From DASZPL01 sp035550315 (GTDB lineage Bacteria > Actinomycetota > Actinomycetes > JAFAQI01): a stretch of 23,021 nt of DNA. Shown one piece after another: positions 1-8,289 of this stretch (its first letter is position 1; every line of letters begins with the position of its first letter). The stretch covers positions 1 to 23,021 of the forward strand of contig DASZPL010000020.1 of the NCBI GenBank assembly GCA_035550315.1, read 5' to 3'. The notes under the pieces were generated by a model. It saw only the letters and a list, made by a program, of their open reading frames with translations. It was not told the origin of the DNA and made no database searches. A program made the position numbers and the translations under genes.

Positions 1-32
1 CCGTCGTGATGCGCTGCGAGGTCGGCCGGTGA
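1..32 (+). CDS. rimI: C-terminal tail of RimI-type N-acetyltransferase (partial)
   Basis: Only the last nine codons and the TGA at 30-32 are present, reading V-V-M-R-C-E-V-G-R. RimI proteins (ribosomal protein S18 alanine N-acetyltransferase, GNAT fold) commonly end in a hydrophobic-M-R strand like this, and rimI usually precedes tsaD in actinobacteria. The stop overlaps the tsaD GTG in a GTGA arrangement, as expected for one operon. The identification rests mostly on gene order because so little sequence is visible. Confidence 0.5.
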   Translation, partial: VVMRCEVGR

Positions 33-1045
33 CGGCGCCGACCGTGCTCGGCATCGAGACGTCGTGCGACGAGACCGGCGTCGGCATCGTCCGCGGCGGC
101 GAGCTGCTCGCGGACGCGCTGGCGTCGAGCGCGGACGAGCACGCGCGGTTCGGCGGTGTGGTGCCCGAGGTGGCCAGCCGGGCGCACCTGGAAGCGATGG
201 TGCCGACACTGCGCCGGGCGTTCGACCAAGCCGGGGTCAGCTGGCGCGACATCGACGCGATTGCGGTCACCGCCGGACCGGGCCTCGCGGGCGCGCTGCT
301 CGTCGGCGTCGCCGCGGCCAAGGCCTACGCGCTCGCTTTGGACAAGCCGTTGTACGGCGTCAACCACCTCTCCGCGCACGTTGCGGTCGACCGGTTGGCG
401 CACGGTGACCTGCCGCAGCCGTGCATCGCGCTGCTCGTCTCCGGCGGGCATTCGTCGTTGCTGCACGTGCCGGAGGTCACTGGCCCGGTCGAGTCGCTCG
501 GGGCGACCATCGACGACGCCGCGGGCGAGGCCTTTGACAAGGTGGCGCGCGTGCTCGGGATGCCGTTCCCGGGCGGCCCGGAGATCGATCGCGCCGCTCG
601 TGACGGCGACGCGGCGGCGATCGGCTTCCCGCGAGGCGTGGTGCGCGATGCGCCGTACTCGTTCACCTTCTCTGGCCTGAAGACCGCGGTCGCCCGTTGG
701 GTCGAGTCGCGCGAGCGGGCGGGGGAGCCGGTGCCGGTCGCCGACGTTGCCGCGTCGTTCCAAGAGGCGGTCGCCGACGTGCTATCCGCCCGCGCCGTCG
801 CGGCCTGCCGGGACCGCGGCGTCGGGACGCTGGTGATCGGCGGTGGGGTGGCGGCGAACTCCCGGCTGCGCGCGATGGCACAGCAGCGCTGCGACGCCGC
901 CGGGATCACGTTGCGCACGCCGCCACCGAAGCTGTGCACCGACAACGGCGCGATGGTGGCCGCGCTGGGTGTGCTGCTCGTCGAGCGCGAGGTCGAGCCG
1001 TCGATGCTCGACCTCGCCGCCGACTCTTCGCTGGCGCTGCGATGA
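29..1045 (+). CDS. tsaD: tRNA N6-threonylcarbamoyltransferase TsaD (Kae1/Gcp family)
   Basis: TsaD transfers the threonylcarbamoyl group from threonylcarbamoyl-AMP to A37 of ANN-decoding tRNAs, working with TsaB and TsaE in the cytoplasm. The 338-residue length is normal for the family. Visible hallmarks are the N-terminal ASKHA strand with GIETSCDET (residues 8-16), the metal-binding NHLSAH motif (H113 and H117), SGGHS near 139-143, the phosphate-binding GGGVAANS (272-279) and CTDNGAM with the third metal ligand D306. The GTG start at 29 overlaps the preceding TGA by 4 nt, so translation is probably coupled to rimI. Its own stop overlaps the next ATG (ATGA at 1042-1045). No key residue is missing. 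Confidence 0.97.
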   Translation: MTAPTVLGIETSCDETGVGIVRGGELLADALASSADEHARFGGVVPEVASRAHLEAMVPTLRRAFDQAGVSWRDIDAIAVTAGPGLAGALLVGVAAAKAYALALDKPLYGVNHLSAHVAVDRLAHGDLPQPCIALLVSGGHSSLLHVPEVTGPVESLGATIDDAAGEAFDKVARVLGMPFPGGPEIDRAARDGDAAAIGFPRGVVRDAPYSFTFSGLKTAVARWVESRERAGEPVPVADVAASFQEAVADVLSARAVAACRDRGVGTLVIGGGVAANSRLRAMAQQRCDAAGITLRTPPPKLCTDNGAMVAALGVLLVEREVEPSMLDLAADSSLALR

Positions 1046-1266
1046 GCGACGACGAAGGTCGCGAGCAGCGGATCGTGGTGCCGACGCCGTACCTGCGGCG
1101 CACCGAGTCGCGTGGCCGCGGCCGCACCGCACTGATCGTGGCGGCGATCTTCTTCGTGCTGCTGATCGTCGCCGTGCTCGTCCCGCTGGTTGTCATCGGC
1201 CTGCACAACAACGGTGCGAAGATCCCGCCCACGCCGTTGCGCTCGTCGGTGACTGCGCATCCGTGA
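1042..1266 (+). CDS. Small single-pass membrane protein
   Basis: This 74-residue protein starts at an ATG overlapping the tsaD stop by 4 nt, which argues for translational coupling and a real gene. Residues 1-28 are polar with basic residues clustered at 19-28 (RRTESRGRGR). A single hydrophobic segment spans about 29-53, followed by a 20-residue Pro-rich tail. By the positive-inside rule the N-terminus is probably cytoplasmic and the tail outside. I recognise no family. Other readings are a spurious ORF or a lineage-specific operon member, but the overlap and the clean TM pattern favour a true gene. Confidence 0.7.
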   Translation: MSDDEGREQRIVVPTPYLRRTESRGRGRTALIVAAIFFVLLIVAVLVPLVVIGLHNNGAKIPPTPLRSSVTAHP

Positions 1267-1302
1267 CCCAACCGATCCGCTGCCCGGGGGTGTAGACGGG
1301 GT

Positions 1303-1815
1303 GTGGAGCTGGCGTTCGGAGTGGCCGTGACGCCGGCCGATGACGCCGAGCAGTTCCGCGGCTGGGTGATGCCTCATCTGGTCGCGATGACCGGGTTGGC
1401 GGCCCGGCTCACCTCACCCGCCGACCGGGACGACGTCGTGCAGGAGGCGCTGGTCCGGGCGTGGCGGAAGCGGCATGCGTACGACGAAGCCCGCGGCACG
1501 CCGCGGGCCTGGCTGCTCGCGATCGTCGCGGACCGGGCTCGCCGGCACCGGGCGCGAGCGCCCCGCCCGGGCCACCAGCTGATCGACGTCGCCGACCGGC
1601 CGCGCGACCTCGAGCAGTCGCTCGACCTCGACCGGGCGATCGGCGGGTTGCCGCGCCGGCAGCGACTCGCGGTCGAGCTGCACTACCTGCTCGGGCTCAG
1701 CGTGCCGGAGTGCTCGGCGGTCATGGGCTGCAGCGACGGCACCGTGAAGTCGACGCTGTACGACGCGCGGCATCGGCTCCGGCGCGACCTCGAGGAGGTG
1801 GACCGCGATGGATGA
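1303..1815 (+). CDS. ECF-type RNA polymerase sigma factor
   Basis: The 170-residue protein has the two-domain ECF layout. Sigma region 2 lies at about 22-87, including the core-binding DRDDVVQEALVRAWR stretch and an ARGTPRAWLLAI segment. Region 4 lies at about 112-163, with LPRRQRLAVELHYLLGLS and the helix-turn-helix MGCSDGTVKSTLYDARHRL. Regions 1 and 3 are absent, as in all ECF factors. The GTG at 1303 is preceded by a weak purine stretch (GACGGGG), and GTG at 1321 is an alternative. The gene overlaps its neighbour by 8 nt (1808-1815), the usual arrangement for a sigma/anti-sigma pair. I see no convincing ECF-type autoregulatory promoter in the 36 nt upstream. The exact ECF group and its stimulus cannot be read from the sequence. 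Confidence 0.92.
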   Translation: MELAFGVAVTPADDAEQFRGWVMPHLVAMTGLAARLTSPADRDDVVQEALVRAWRKRHAYDEARGTPRAWLLAIVADRARRHRARAPRPGHQLIDVADRPRDLEQSLDLDRAIGGLPRRQRLAVELHYLLGLSVPECSAVMGCSDGTVKSTLYDARHRLRRDLEEVDRDG

Positions 1816-2878
1816 CCGCGAGCTGGACGTGCGGCTGCATCGGCACGGCGCGGCCTGGCGCGAAGCCAACGCCACGCGTGCCGCCGTCGACTGGGATGCC
1901 GTCACCGCACCGCGGCCCGGCTGGCCCTGGTTCGTCGTGGCCGCCGCCGTGGCGGCGGTCGCGGCTGCGATAGCGGTCCCGCTCATCGTCGTGGGCGGCT
2001 CGACCTCGTCCGCGCCGACACCGGTGCACACCCCGCTGCCGAACCCGAACGTAGCCAAGCGAGGTGCGCCCACCGACTTCGTCACCCTGCGCGGCGGGTC
2101 TGTGACTTTCGTCGTCCGAGCCGCCACGAATGGCGTGCGGCCACACCAGCTGCGGGCGACCGCGGTCGGTGTCTCGCCGGATGGCCGGACCGCCTTCGGC
2201 GCGTTTCCGCTCTCCGGATGCCGGACCAGGATCGTGCGTTACACCTTGCAGACCAATGACTCCGATCGCCAGGTGATCGAGTCCGGGTGGCGCACAACCA
2301 TCGCCGGCAGGCCGGTGCGCACGAAGATGGCGGTGAGCCCCGACGGTGCCAAGCTGGCGCTCGCGGTGTGGCCTCGGGCCCGCAGCCGGCCTCTGGCTCT
2401 CCGGTGCGCGGGGGCCGAACAACTCGACGTGGTGAGCGTTCCTAACGGCCGGGTCCGTTCTTGGCACAGCGCACCTGGCGCGATCGCGCTGACTGCGTTG
2501 CAGTGGGCACCCGACGGACGCCGCCTCGCCTATGGCACCAGCCCGACCCTCCAAGGCCCGGCCGGTGCTGGATACGTGCTCGACACCGCGGCTCCGGGTC
2601 ACTCCTACGCCCGGCCCACGGATCGCGTCCACGGTCTTCCGACCGCCGTGTTCACGCCGCTGTTCTGGCGTCATGGCCAGCTGGCCACGATCGACGTCCG
2701 GCAGATCGACGAAGGTCTCCCCGTCATCGTCGTGCACGGCCTGCCGGGTGAGGTCGACTCGGTGTCAAGTGATCCAACCGGTGATCACTTGCTGCTCACC
2801 AGTAACGGTGCGACGTACCGATGGGACAATGGTGTCTTGAGCCGAGTGAGGGGTCACTGGATGCAGCCGGGTTGGTGA
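1808..2878 (+). CDS. Membrane-anchored beta-propeller protein, putative anti-sigma partner
   Basis: The 356-residue protein has a roughly 39-residue cytoplasmic N-terminus, one transmembrane helix (about 40-62) and a large outer domain. That domain contains repeated propeller-type SPDG turns: SPDG at 123-126 and 177-180, APDG at 234-237, and a later DPTG. This suggests a WD40-like/TolB-type fold. The gene overlaps the ECF sigma gene by 8 nt and has a strong GAGGAGG ribosome binding site at 1792-1798. Position and topology fit an anti-sigma factor that senses an envelope signal and holds the sigma factor through its N-terminus. The short N-terminus shows no HxxxCxxC zinc anti-sigma motif, so the anti-sigma role is inferred from context only. 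Confidence 0.75.
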   Translation: MDDRELDVRLHRHGAAWREANATRAAVDWDAVTAPRPGWPWFVVAAAVAAVAAAIAVPLIVVGGSTSSAPTPVHTPLPNPNVAKRGAPTDFVTLRGGSVTFVVRAATNGVRPHQLRATAVGVSPDGRTAFGAFPLSGCRTRIVRYTLQTNDSDRQVIESGWRTTIAGRPVRTKMAVSPDGAKLALAVWPRARSRPLALRCAGAEQLDVVSVPNGRVRSWHSAPGAIALTALQWAPDGRRLAYGTSPTLQGPAGAGYVLDTAAPGHSYARPTDRVHGLPTAVFTPLFWRHGQLATIDVRQIDEGLPVIVVHGLPGEVDSVSSDPTGDHLLLTSNGATYRWDNGVLSRVRGHWMQPGW

Positions 2879-5061
2879 GACCCGCTTCGGAGCAAGAACA
2901 CTCCGTGCCCCCAGCGCCTACCGGCCGCTCCCGGCTGCCGTATCGGGCTGACGTCGAGGGCTTTCGTGCTGTTGCCGTCGGGCTGGTCGTGCTCTACCAC
3001 GCCGGCTTCGGGTTCCCCGGCGGCTTCGTCGGGGTCGACGTGTTCTTCGTGCTCAGCGGCTTCCTGATCACGGGGCTGCTCACCAGCGAGCTGCACGACA
3101 CCGGCGGGGTCTCGTTCCTCCGGTTCTACGGCCGGCGCTGCCGCCGGCTGCTGCCGCTGGCCACGCTCGTCCTGGCCGTCACGGCGATCGCGTTCGCCGC
3201 GATCTTATCGCCCATCGACCGGGCCGGGCTGGCGCACGACATCCGCGCCGCGGCGCTCTACTACGCCAACTGGCACTTCGCCGCCGGCTCGTTGAACTAC
3301 GCGGCCCAGACGTCGACCAACCCGGTGCTGCACTACTGGTCGCTCTCGGTCGAGGAGCAGTTCTACCTGGTGTGGCCGGCGCTGCTGTTTCTGGTCACGC
3401 GCCGGATGGTCGGCCGTCGTACCCGATGGAGCGCAACCCAGCGGATGGCAACCGCGCTGGCAGTGCTGGCGCTCGGCTCGCTGGTGCTGAGCGTCATCGT
3501 CACCGATGTCTCCGAGCCGTACGCCTACTACGGCCTGCACACCCGCGCCTGGGAGTTGGCGGCCGGCGGCCTGCTCGCCCTCGGCGCCCATCGGCTCGGC
3601 CGGCTGCCGCCCACCGCACGGGTCGTCGCCGGCTGGGCGGGGCTCGCGCTGGTGGTCGGCTCGGGCCTGCTGATGAACGGCCAGACGCCGTTTCCGGGAA
3701 TCGCCGCGCTGGCACCCGTCGGCGGCACCGTGCTGCTCGTCGCGGCGGGCACCGGCGCCGACCGGCTGACCGGTGCCGGCCGGCTGCTCGCCAACCGGCC
3801 GATGCGCTACGTCGGCCGGATCTCCTACGGCTGGTACCTCTGGCACTGGCCCTGCCTGATGTTCGTCGGCACGTTGACCATGCAACCGTCCAGCGCGGTC
3901 GAGGCCAGCACGTTCCAGCTCGCCCGTGGCTGGTGGGCGCTGCTCGCGGTCGCCGTCTCGTTCGGGTTGAGTGTGCTCACTCACCACCTGTTCGAGGACC
4001 GGGTACGCCGGTCCGCCTGGCTCGCCGCCGCCCGGCGCCGGTCGCTGGCGATGGGCGCGGCGGCGAGCGCTGCCGCCATCGGCGTCGCGGTGACGGCACT
4101 CCCGGCGTCGAGCGGCGCCGTCGACCAGCCGGTCCTGGCCTACGTCGCCGCGGTCCGTCACCTCGGTCCGCATGCGGCTCACGCCGGCACCGTCCCGGCC
4201 GACGTACGGCTCAGCATGGCGCCCGCGCAGGCGCGCGGCGACACTCCGTCCGGCACTCGCGACTGCTACAGCGACTACCCGGCGACCGCGGCGCCGGCCG
4301 ACTGCGAGTTCGGCGATCCGCACGGCCGCGTGACGATCGCGCTGATCGGCGATTCCCATGCGCAGCAATGGTTTCCGGCCTTCGAGCGCGCCGCCGTGAA
4401 GCGCCACTGGCGGCTCTGGCTGTTCAGCAAGCCCGCCTGCGTGATGATCGACCTGCCCGAACGGCTGCCGCAGTTCAACGACACCTATCCCTGGTGCACG
4501 TCGTGGCGGCGTGCGGTGCTCGCCCGGCTGGCGTCGCTGCCGCGGCTCGACGCGGTCGTCGTCACGCACTACGCCGGGCTCAGCCTCGACGCGGGACGGT
4601 ACGCCGCCGCCGACGGCTCGGCGTTGTCGGCGAGCGAACTCCCCGCGGCCTGGCAGCAGGCGTGGCACCGCACCGACCGGGCGCTGCAGCGGATCGCACG
4701 GCGGGTGATCGTGCTGCGGGACACGCCGAAGCCGGCGACCGACGTCCCTGCCTGCCTCGCCGCCCACGGCACCGACGATCGGTCGTGCTCGTTTCCGCGC
4801 CGCGGCGCGTTCCAGACCGCCAACCAGATCCTGCGGGCCGAGCGGGCCGGCGCGGGTGCAAGGACCCGCTTCGCCTCGGCCGACGACGTGCTCTGCCCGG
4901 GCGATCCCTGCCCGGTCGTGTCACCGGACGGCACGATCATCTATCGCGACGACCACCACCTCACCGCCGCCGTCAGCGCCGACCTGACCGGCGTCATCGA
5001 ACGCCGCATCGCCCGGCTGCTGCCCCCGACCGGCAAGGCCGCCGCGGCGGGTGGAGGATGA
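2875..5061 (+). CDS. Acyltransferase-3 / SGNH fusion membrane O-acyltransferase (OafA/YrhL-like)
   Basis: The protein has about 728 residues and two modules. The N-terminal acyltransferase-3 domain has YRADVEGFRAVAV, the LYHAG histidine (about H42), FPGGFVGVDVFFVLSGFLIT, an Arg-rich RFYGRRCRR loop and around ten membrane helices up to roughly residue 420. The C-terminal extracytoplasmic SGNH domain has IGDSH (nucleophile S494) and the catalytic D-x-x-H pair D692/H695. Such fusions move acetyl or other acyl groups across the membrane onto cell-wall polymers, glycans or exopolysaccharide. I prefer the GTG at 2875 because it overlaps the preceding stop in a GTGA. GTG 2905, with GGAG 12 nt upstream, is also possible. 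ATG 2821 would overlap the previous gene by 58 nt. The gene belongs to the sigma/anti-sigma unit, suggesting envelope remodelling. Confidence 0.93.
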   Translation: MRPASEQEHSVPPAPTGRSRLPYRADVEGFRAVAVGLVVLYHAGFGFPGGFVGVDVFFVLSGFLITGLLTSELHDTGGVSFLRFYGRRCRRLLPLATLVLAVTAIAFAAILSPIDRAGLAHDIRAAALYYANWHFAAGSLNYAAQTSTNPVLHYWSLSVEEQFYLVWPALLFLVTRRMVGRRTRWSATQRMATALAVLALGSLVLSVIVTDVSEPYAYYGLHTRAWELAAGGLLALGAHRLGRLPPTARVVAGWAGLALVVGSGLLMNGQTPFPGIAALAPVGGTVLLVAAGTGADRLTGAGRLLANRPMRYVGRISYGWYLWHWPCLMFVGTLTMQPSSAVEASTFQLARGWWALLAVAVSFGLSVLTHHLFEDRVRRSAWLAAARRRSLAMGAAASAAAIGVAVTALPASSGAVDQPVLAYVAAVRHLGPHAAHAGTVPADVRLSMAPAQARGDTPSGTRDCYSDYPATAAPADCEFGDPHGRVTIALIGDSHAQQWFPAFERAAVKRHWRLWLFSKPACVMIDLPERLPQFNDTYPWCTSWRRAVLARLASLPRLDAVVVTHYAGLSLDAGRYAAADGSALSASELPAAWQQAWHRTDRALQRIARRVIVLRDTPKPATDVPACLAAHGTDDRSCSFPRRGAFQTANQILRAERAGAGARTRFASADDVLCPGDPCPVVSPDGTIIYRDDHHLTAAVSADLTGVIERRIARLLPPTGKAAAAGGG

Positions 5062-5066
5062 CGGAC

Positions 5067-5807
5067 ATGGTTTACGACGCAACTTTCGCCGAGACAGTCA
5101 CCATCACCGGCCACGGCGGCGACCGCATCGAGGCATACGCGGCGCGGCCGCTCGACCCGGCGCCGCGTGGTGGCATCGTCGTCATCCACCACATGCCGGG
5201 CTACGACCGCGAGACCAAGGAGTACGTCCGCCGGTTCGCGGTCGAGGGCTACAACGCAATCTGCCCCAACCTCTACTGGCGGGAGGCGCCCGGCGCCGCT
5301 CCCGACGACGCGGCGGCGACGGTACGGGCGCAGGGCGGCGCGCCCGACGACCGCGTGGTCGGCGACATCGCCGGCGCGATGGAGTACCTGAAGGGCCTCA
5401 GCAACAGCAACCGCAAGGTCGCCACCATCGGGCACTGCTCCGGCGGCCGGCAGTCGTGGCTGGCCGGCGGCTCGCTGGACCTCGACGCGGTGATCTGCTG
5501 TTACCCCGGTGCCGTCGTCGGCGAGGTGCCGGCCGGGCTGCCGTTCACCCCGATCGGCCACCTGGCCGCGACCATGTCCGGCCCGCTGCTCGGCCTGTTC
5601 GGCAACGACGACAAGTTCCCCACCCCGGAGCAGGTCGACGAGCTGGACAAGCTGCTCACCGAGGCCGGCAAGCCGCACGAGTTCCACCGCTACGACGGTG
5701 CCGGTCACGCCTTCTTCGGGCCGGACCGCCCGGCGTACCGGGTCGAAGCGGCGCTCGACGGCTGGCAGCGAATCTTCACGTTCCTCGGCACCCACCTGGC
5801 GGGCTGA
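5067..5807 (+). CDS. Dienelactone hydrolase family protein
   Basis: This 246-residue alpha/beta hydrolase matches the dienelactone hydrolase family. The nucleophile elbow is GHCSGG with C124 (cysteine, as in true DLH enzymes), the acid is D181 or D182 in GNDDKFPTPEQ, and the histidine is H214 in GAGHAFF. There is no signal peptide, so it is cytoplasmic. The ATG at 5067 is chosen because GGAGG (5053-5057) lies 9 nt upstream. The earlier ATG at 5058, which overlaps the acyltransferase stop as ATGA, sits directly against that GGAGG and is poorly placed. DLH opens the lactone of dienelactone in chlorocatechol breakdown, but family members act on many esters and no catechol genes are visible here. 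The real substrate is unknown. Confidence 0.92.
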   Translation: MVYDATFAETVTITGHGGDRIEAYAARPLDPAPRGGIVVIHHMPGYDRETKEYVRRFAVEGYNAICPNLYWREAPGAAPDDAAATVRAQGGAPDDRVVGDIAGAMEYLKGLSNSNRKVATIGHCSGGRQSWLAGGSLDLDAVICCYPGAVVGEVPAGLPFTPIGHLAATMSGPLLGLFGNDDKFPTPEQVDELDKLLTEAGKPHEFHRYDGAGHAFFGPDRPAYRVEAALDGWQRIFTFLGTHLAG

Positions 5808-5808
5808 C

Positions 5809-6081
5809 GTGTGCACGTATGAGACGCAGACCCTCGGCGTGACCGGCAGCGGCAAGGGCCCTGGGGAATGGCTGCGGGTCACCGACGCGACTGTCTACGT
5901 CGACCATCCGGTGCACGCGCTCGCGCTCCACACCCTCAACGTCGACCTGCGCAACCCGGCCGAGGGTCCGGCCGCGCGGGTCGCCCTCGAGCTGCACCCG
6001 GCGGCGGCGCGCGAGCTCGCCGAGGCGATCTTGCGCTCGCTCGACGCGGTCCCCGCCGCCGTGCTCGCCGGCCCCGATTGA
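5809..6081 (+). CDS. Small conserved actinobacterial protein, DUF6295-like
   Basis: The 90-residue protein starts at GTG 5809, one base after the stop of the hydrolase gene. It opens MCTYETQTLGVTGSGKG and contains TDATVYVDHPVHA and a C-terminal helix, AARELAEAIL. I recall this start and the YxDHPVHA block from a family annotated DUF6295, but this is memory and not a search. Its function is unknown. There is no signal peptide, membrane helix or Cys pair. It is probably co-transcribed with the hydrolase. No good Shine-Dalgarno is visible, so translation may depend on the upstream gene. Its TGA lies inside the predicted groES -35 box. Confidence 0.75.
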   Translation: MCTYETQTLGVTGSGKGPGEWLRVTDATVYVDHPVHALALHTLNVDLRNPAEGPAARVALELHPAAARELAEAILRSLDAVPAAVLAGPD

Positions 6082-6107
6082 CGCAGCCTCCCGCCGTGAC
6101 GTACGTT
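6078..6107 (+). promoter_or_regulatory. Predicted groES promoter
   Basis: The -35-like TTGACG at 6078-6083 and the -10-like TACGTT at 6102-6107 are separated by 18 bp. The -35 contains the stop codon of the preceding gene, and the -10 overlaps the first bases of the CIRCE operator, which suits repression by occlusion. The start point should be near 6114, leaving a leader of about 50 nt with a strong ribosome binding site. Confidence 0.6.
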
Positions 6108-6132
6108 GGCACTCGGCACGGCAGAGTGCCAG
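6106..6132 (+). promoter_or_regulatory. CIRCE operator upstream of groES (HrcA site)
   Basis: The sequence is TTGGCACTC, nine bases, then GAGTGCCAG. The known CIRCE consensus is TTAGCACTC-N9-GAGTGCTAA. Here the spacer is exactly 9 and the inner eight bases on each side pair perfectly (TGGCACTC with GAGTGCCA). This is the binding site of the heat-shock repressor HrcA, whose gene is not in the window. Confidence 0.93.
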
Positions 6133-6165
6133 CCGTCTCGTTCTTCCGCACCAGGAGGTCAGGTC

Positions 6166-6471
6166 GTGGCGACCGCCACCAAGACAACGATCAAGCCGCT
6201 CGAGGACCGCATTGTCGTCGAGGTCCTCGAAAGCGAGCAGACCACGGCGTCGGGCATCGTCATCCCGGACACCGCTAAAGAGAAGCCGCAGGAGGGCAAG
6301 GTGCTCGCCGTCGGCCCCGGTCGCTTCGAGAACGGCCAGCGGCTGCCGCTGGACATCAGCGAGGGCGACACCGTGATCTTTTCGAAGTACGGCGGCACCG
6401 AGGTCAAGTACGGCGCCGACGAGTACCTCATCCTGTCCGCCCGCGACGTGCTCGCGGTCGTGGCCAAGTAG
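6166..6471 (+). CDS. groES: Co-chaperonin GroES (Hsp10)
   Basis: GroES forms the heptameric lid of the GroEL folding chamber. The 101-residue protein is full length. It contains IKPLEDRIVVEVLESEQTT near the N-terminus, the mobile-loop region TTASGIVIPDTAKEKPQEG (about 25-43), GKVLAVGPGR, and the C-terminal VKYGADEYLILSARDVLAVV strands. The GTG start at 6166 is set by an AGGAGG ribosome binding site at 6153-6158, 7 nt upstream. It has a CIRCE operator overlapping its promoter, so HrcA-controlled heat-shock induction is expected. groEL follows 133 nt downstream but has a separate promoter and operator. Confidence 0.98.
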   Translation: MATATKTTIKPLEDRIVVEVLESEQTTASGIVIPDTAKEKPQEGKVLAVGPGRFENGQRLPLDISEGDTVIFSKYGGTEVKYGADEYLILSARDVLAVVAK

Positions 6472-6487
6472 GTACGCCTCTTCTTCC

Positions 6488-6549
6488 AACGATCATGGGC
6501 AAACTGCCCGCCACGCCCGGCGTGTCACGGCAGTTTGCCCATGATCGTT
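6488..6549. repeat. Perfect 21-bp inverted repeat between groES and groEL (hairpin / possible terminator or dispersed palindrome)
   Basis: The arms at 6488-6508 and 6529-6549 are exact reverse complements over 21 bases and surround a 20-nt loop. The loop itself can form a small inner stem (CACGC with GCGTG). The plus strand runs into TTTT at 6548-6551. As RNA this would be a very stable hairpin that could end groES transcripts. The long AT-containing arms are unusual for an ordinary terminator and also fit a dispersed REP-like palindrome. Confidence 0.85.
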
Positions 6550-6568
6550 TTCTCGTTGTGAGTGCCGC

Positions 6569-6598
6569 TTGAAGCGTTAGCACTCGAAGGGCTAGAGT
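6569..6598 (+). promoter_or_regulatory. Predicted groEL promoter, leaderless
   Basis: A TTGAAG at 6569-6574 and TAGAGT at 6593-6598 are 18 bp apart. Six bases follow the -10 before the ATG at 6605, so transcription is predicted to start at or next to the A of the start codon. No Shine-Dalgarno is present in the bases before the ATG. The CIRCE operator covers the spacer and the -10. Confidence 0.55.
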
Positions 6599-6603
6599 GC
6601 CAA
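6577..6603 (+). promoter_or_regulatory. CIRCE operator directly before groEL (HrcA site)
   Basis: TTAGCACTC, nine bases, GAGTGCCAA. Only one base differs from the CIRCE consensus. The site ends two bases before the groEL ATG, so HrcA would sit on the -10 element and the start codon region. Confidence 0.95.
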
Positions 6604-6604
6604 T

Positions 6605-8239
<1,635 letters not shown>

Positions 8240-8289
8240 GCCCTGACGCGCTGCTCAAGGCACCGTTTGGTTGGGCCGATGTAGTCGGT

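Noticed and set aside
325..1377. Long minus-strand reading frame opposite tsaD, and similar long frames opposite most genes
   Set aside because: High-GC DNA leaves antisense frames open. The translations are Arg/Ala/Pro-rich, match no family I know, and oppose genes with intact catalytic motifs.
2766..2791. 9-bp inverted repeat (CAAGTGATC, 8 nt, GATCACTTG) inside the propeller protein gene
   Set aside because: With spacing left free, roughly one such repeat is expected by chance in a window of this size. It lies within well-formed coding sequence about 90 bp before the acyltransferase start, so an operator role is not supported.
3372..5050. Plus-strand reading frame that would join Arg-rich sequence to the dienelactone hydrolase
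   Set aside because: The part before 5058 is an out-of-frame shadow of the acyltransferase gene. The ribosome binding site at 5053-5057 supports a separate start at 5067.
6106..6603. Whether the inverted repeats near groES/groEL are recombination or insertion-sequence ends
   Set aside because: The two GCACTC/GAGTGC repeats match the CIRCE consensus with the exact N9 spacer. No transposase or target-site duplication is seen.
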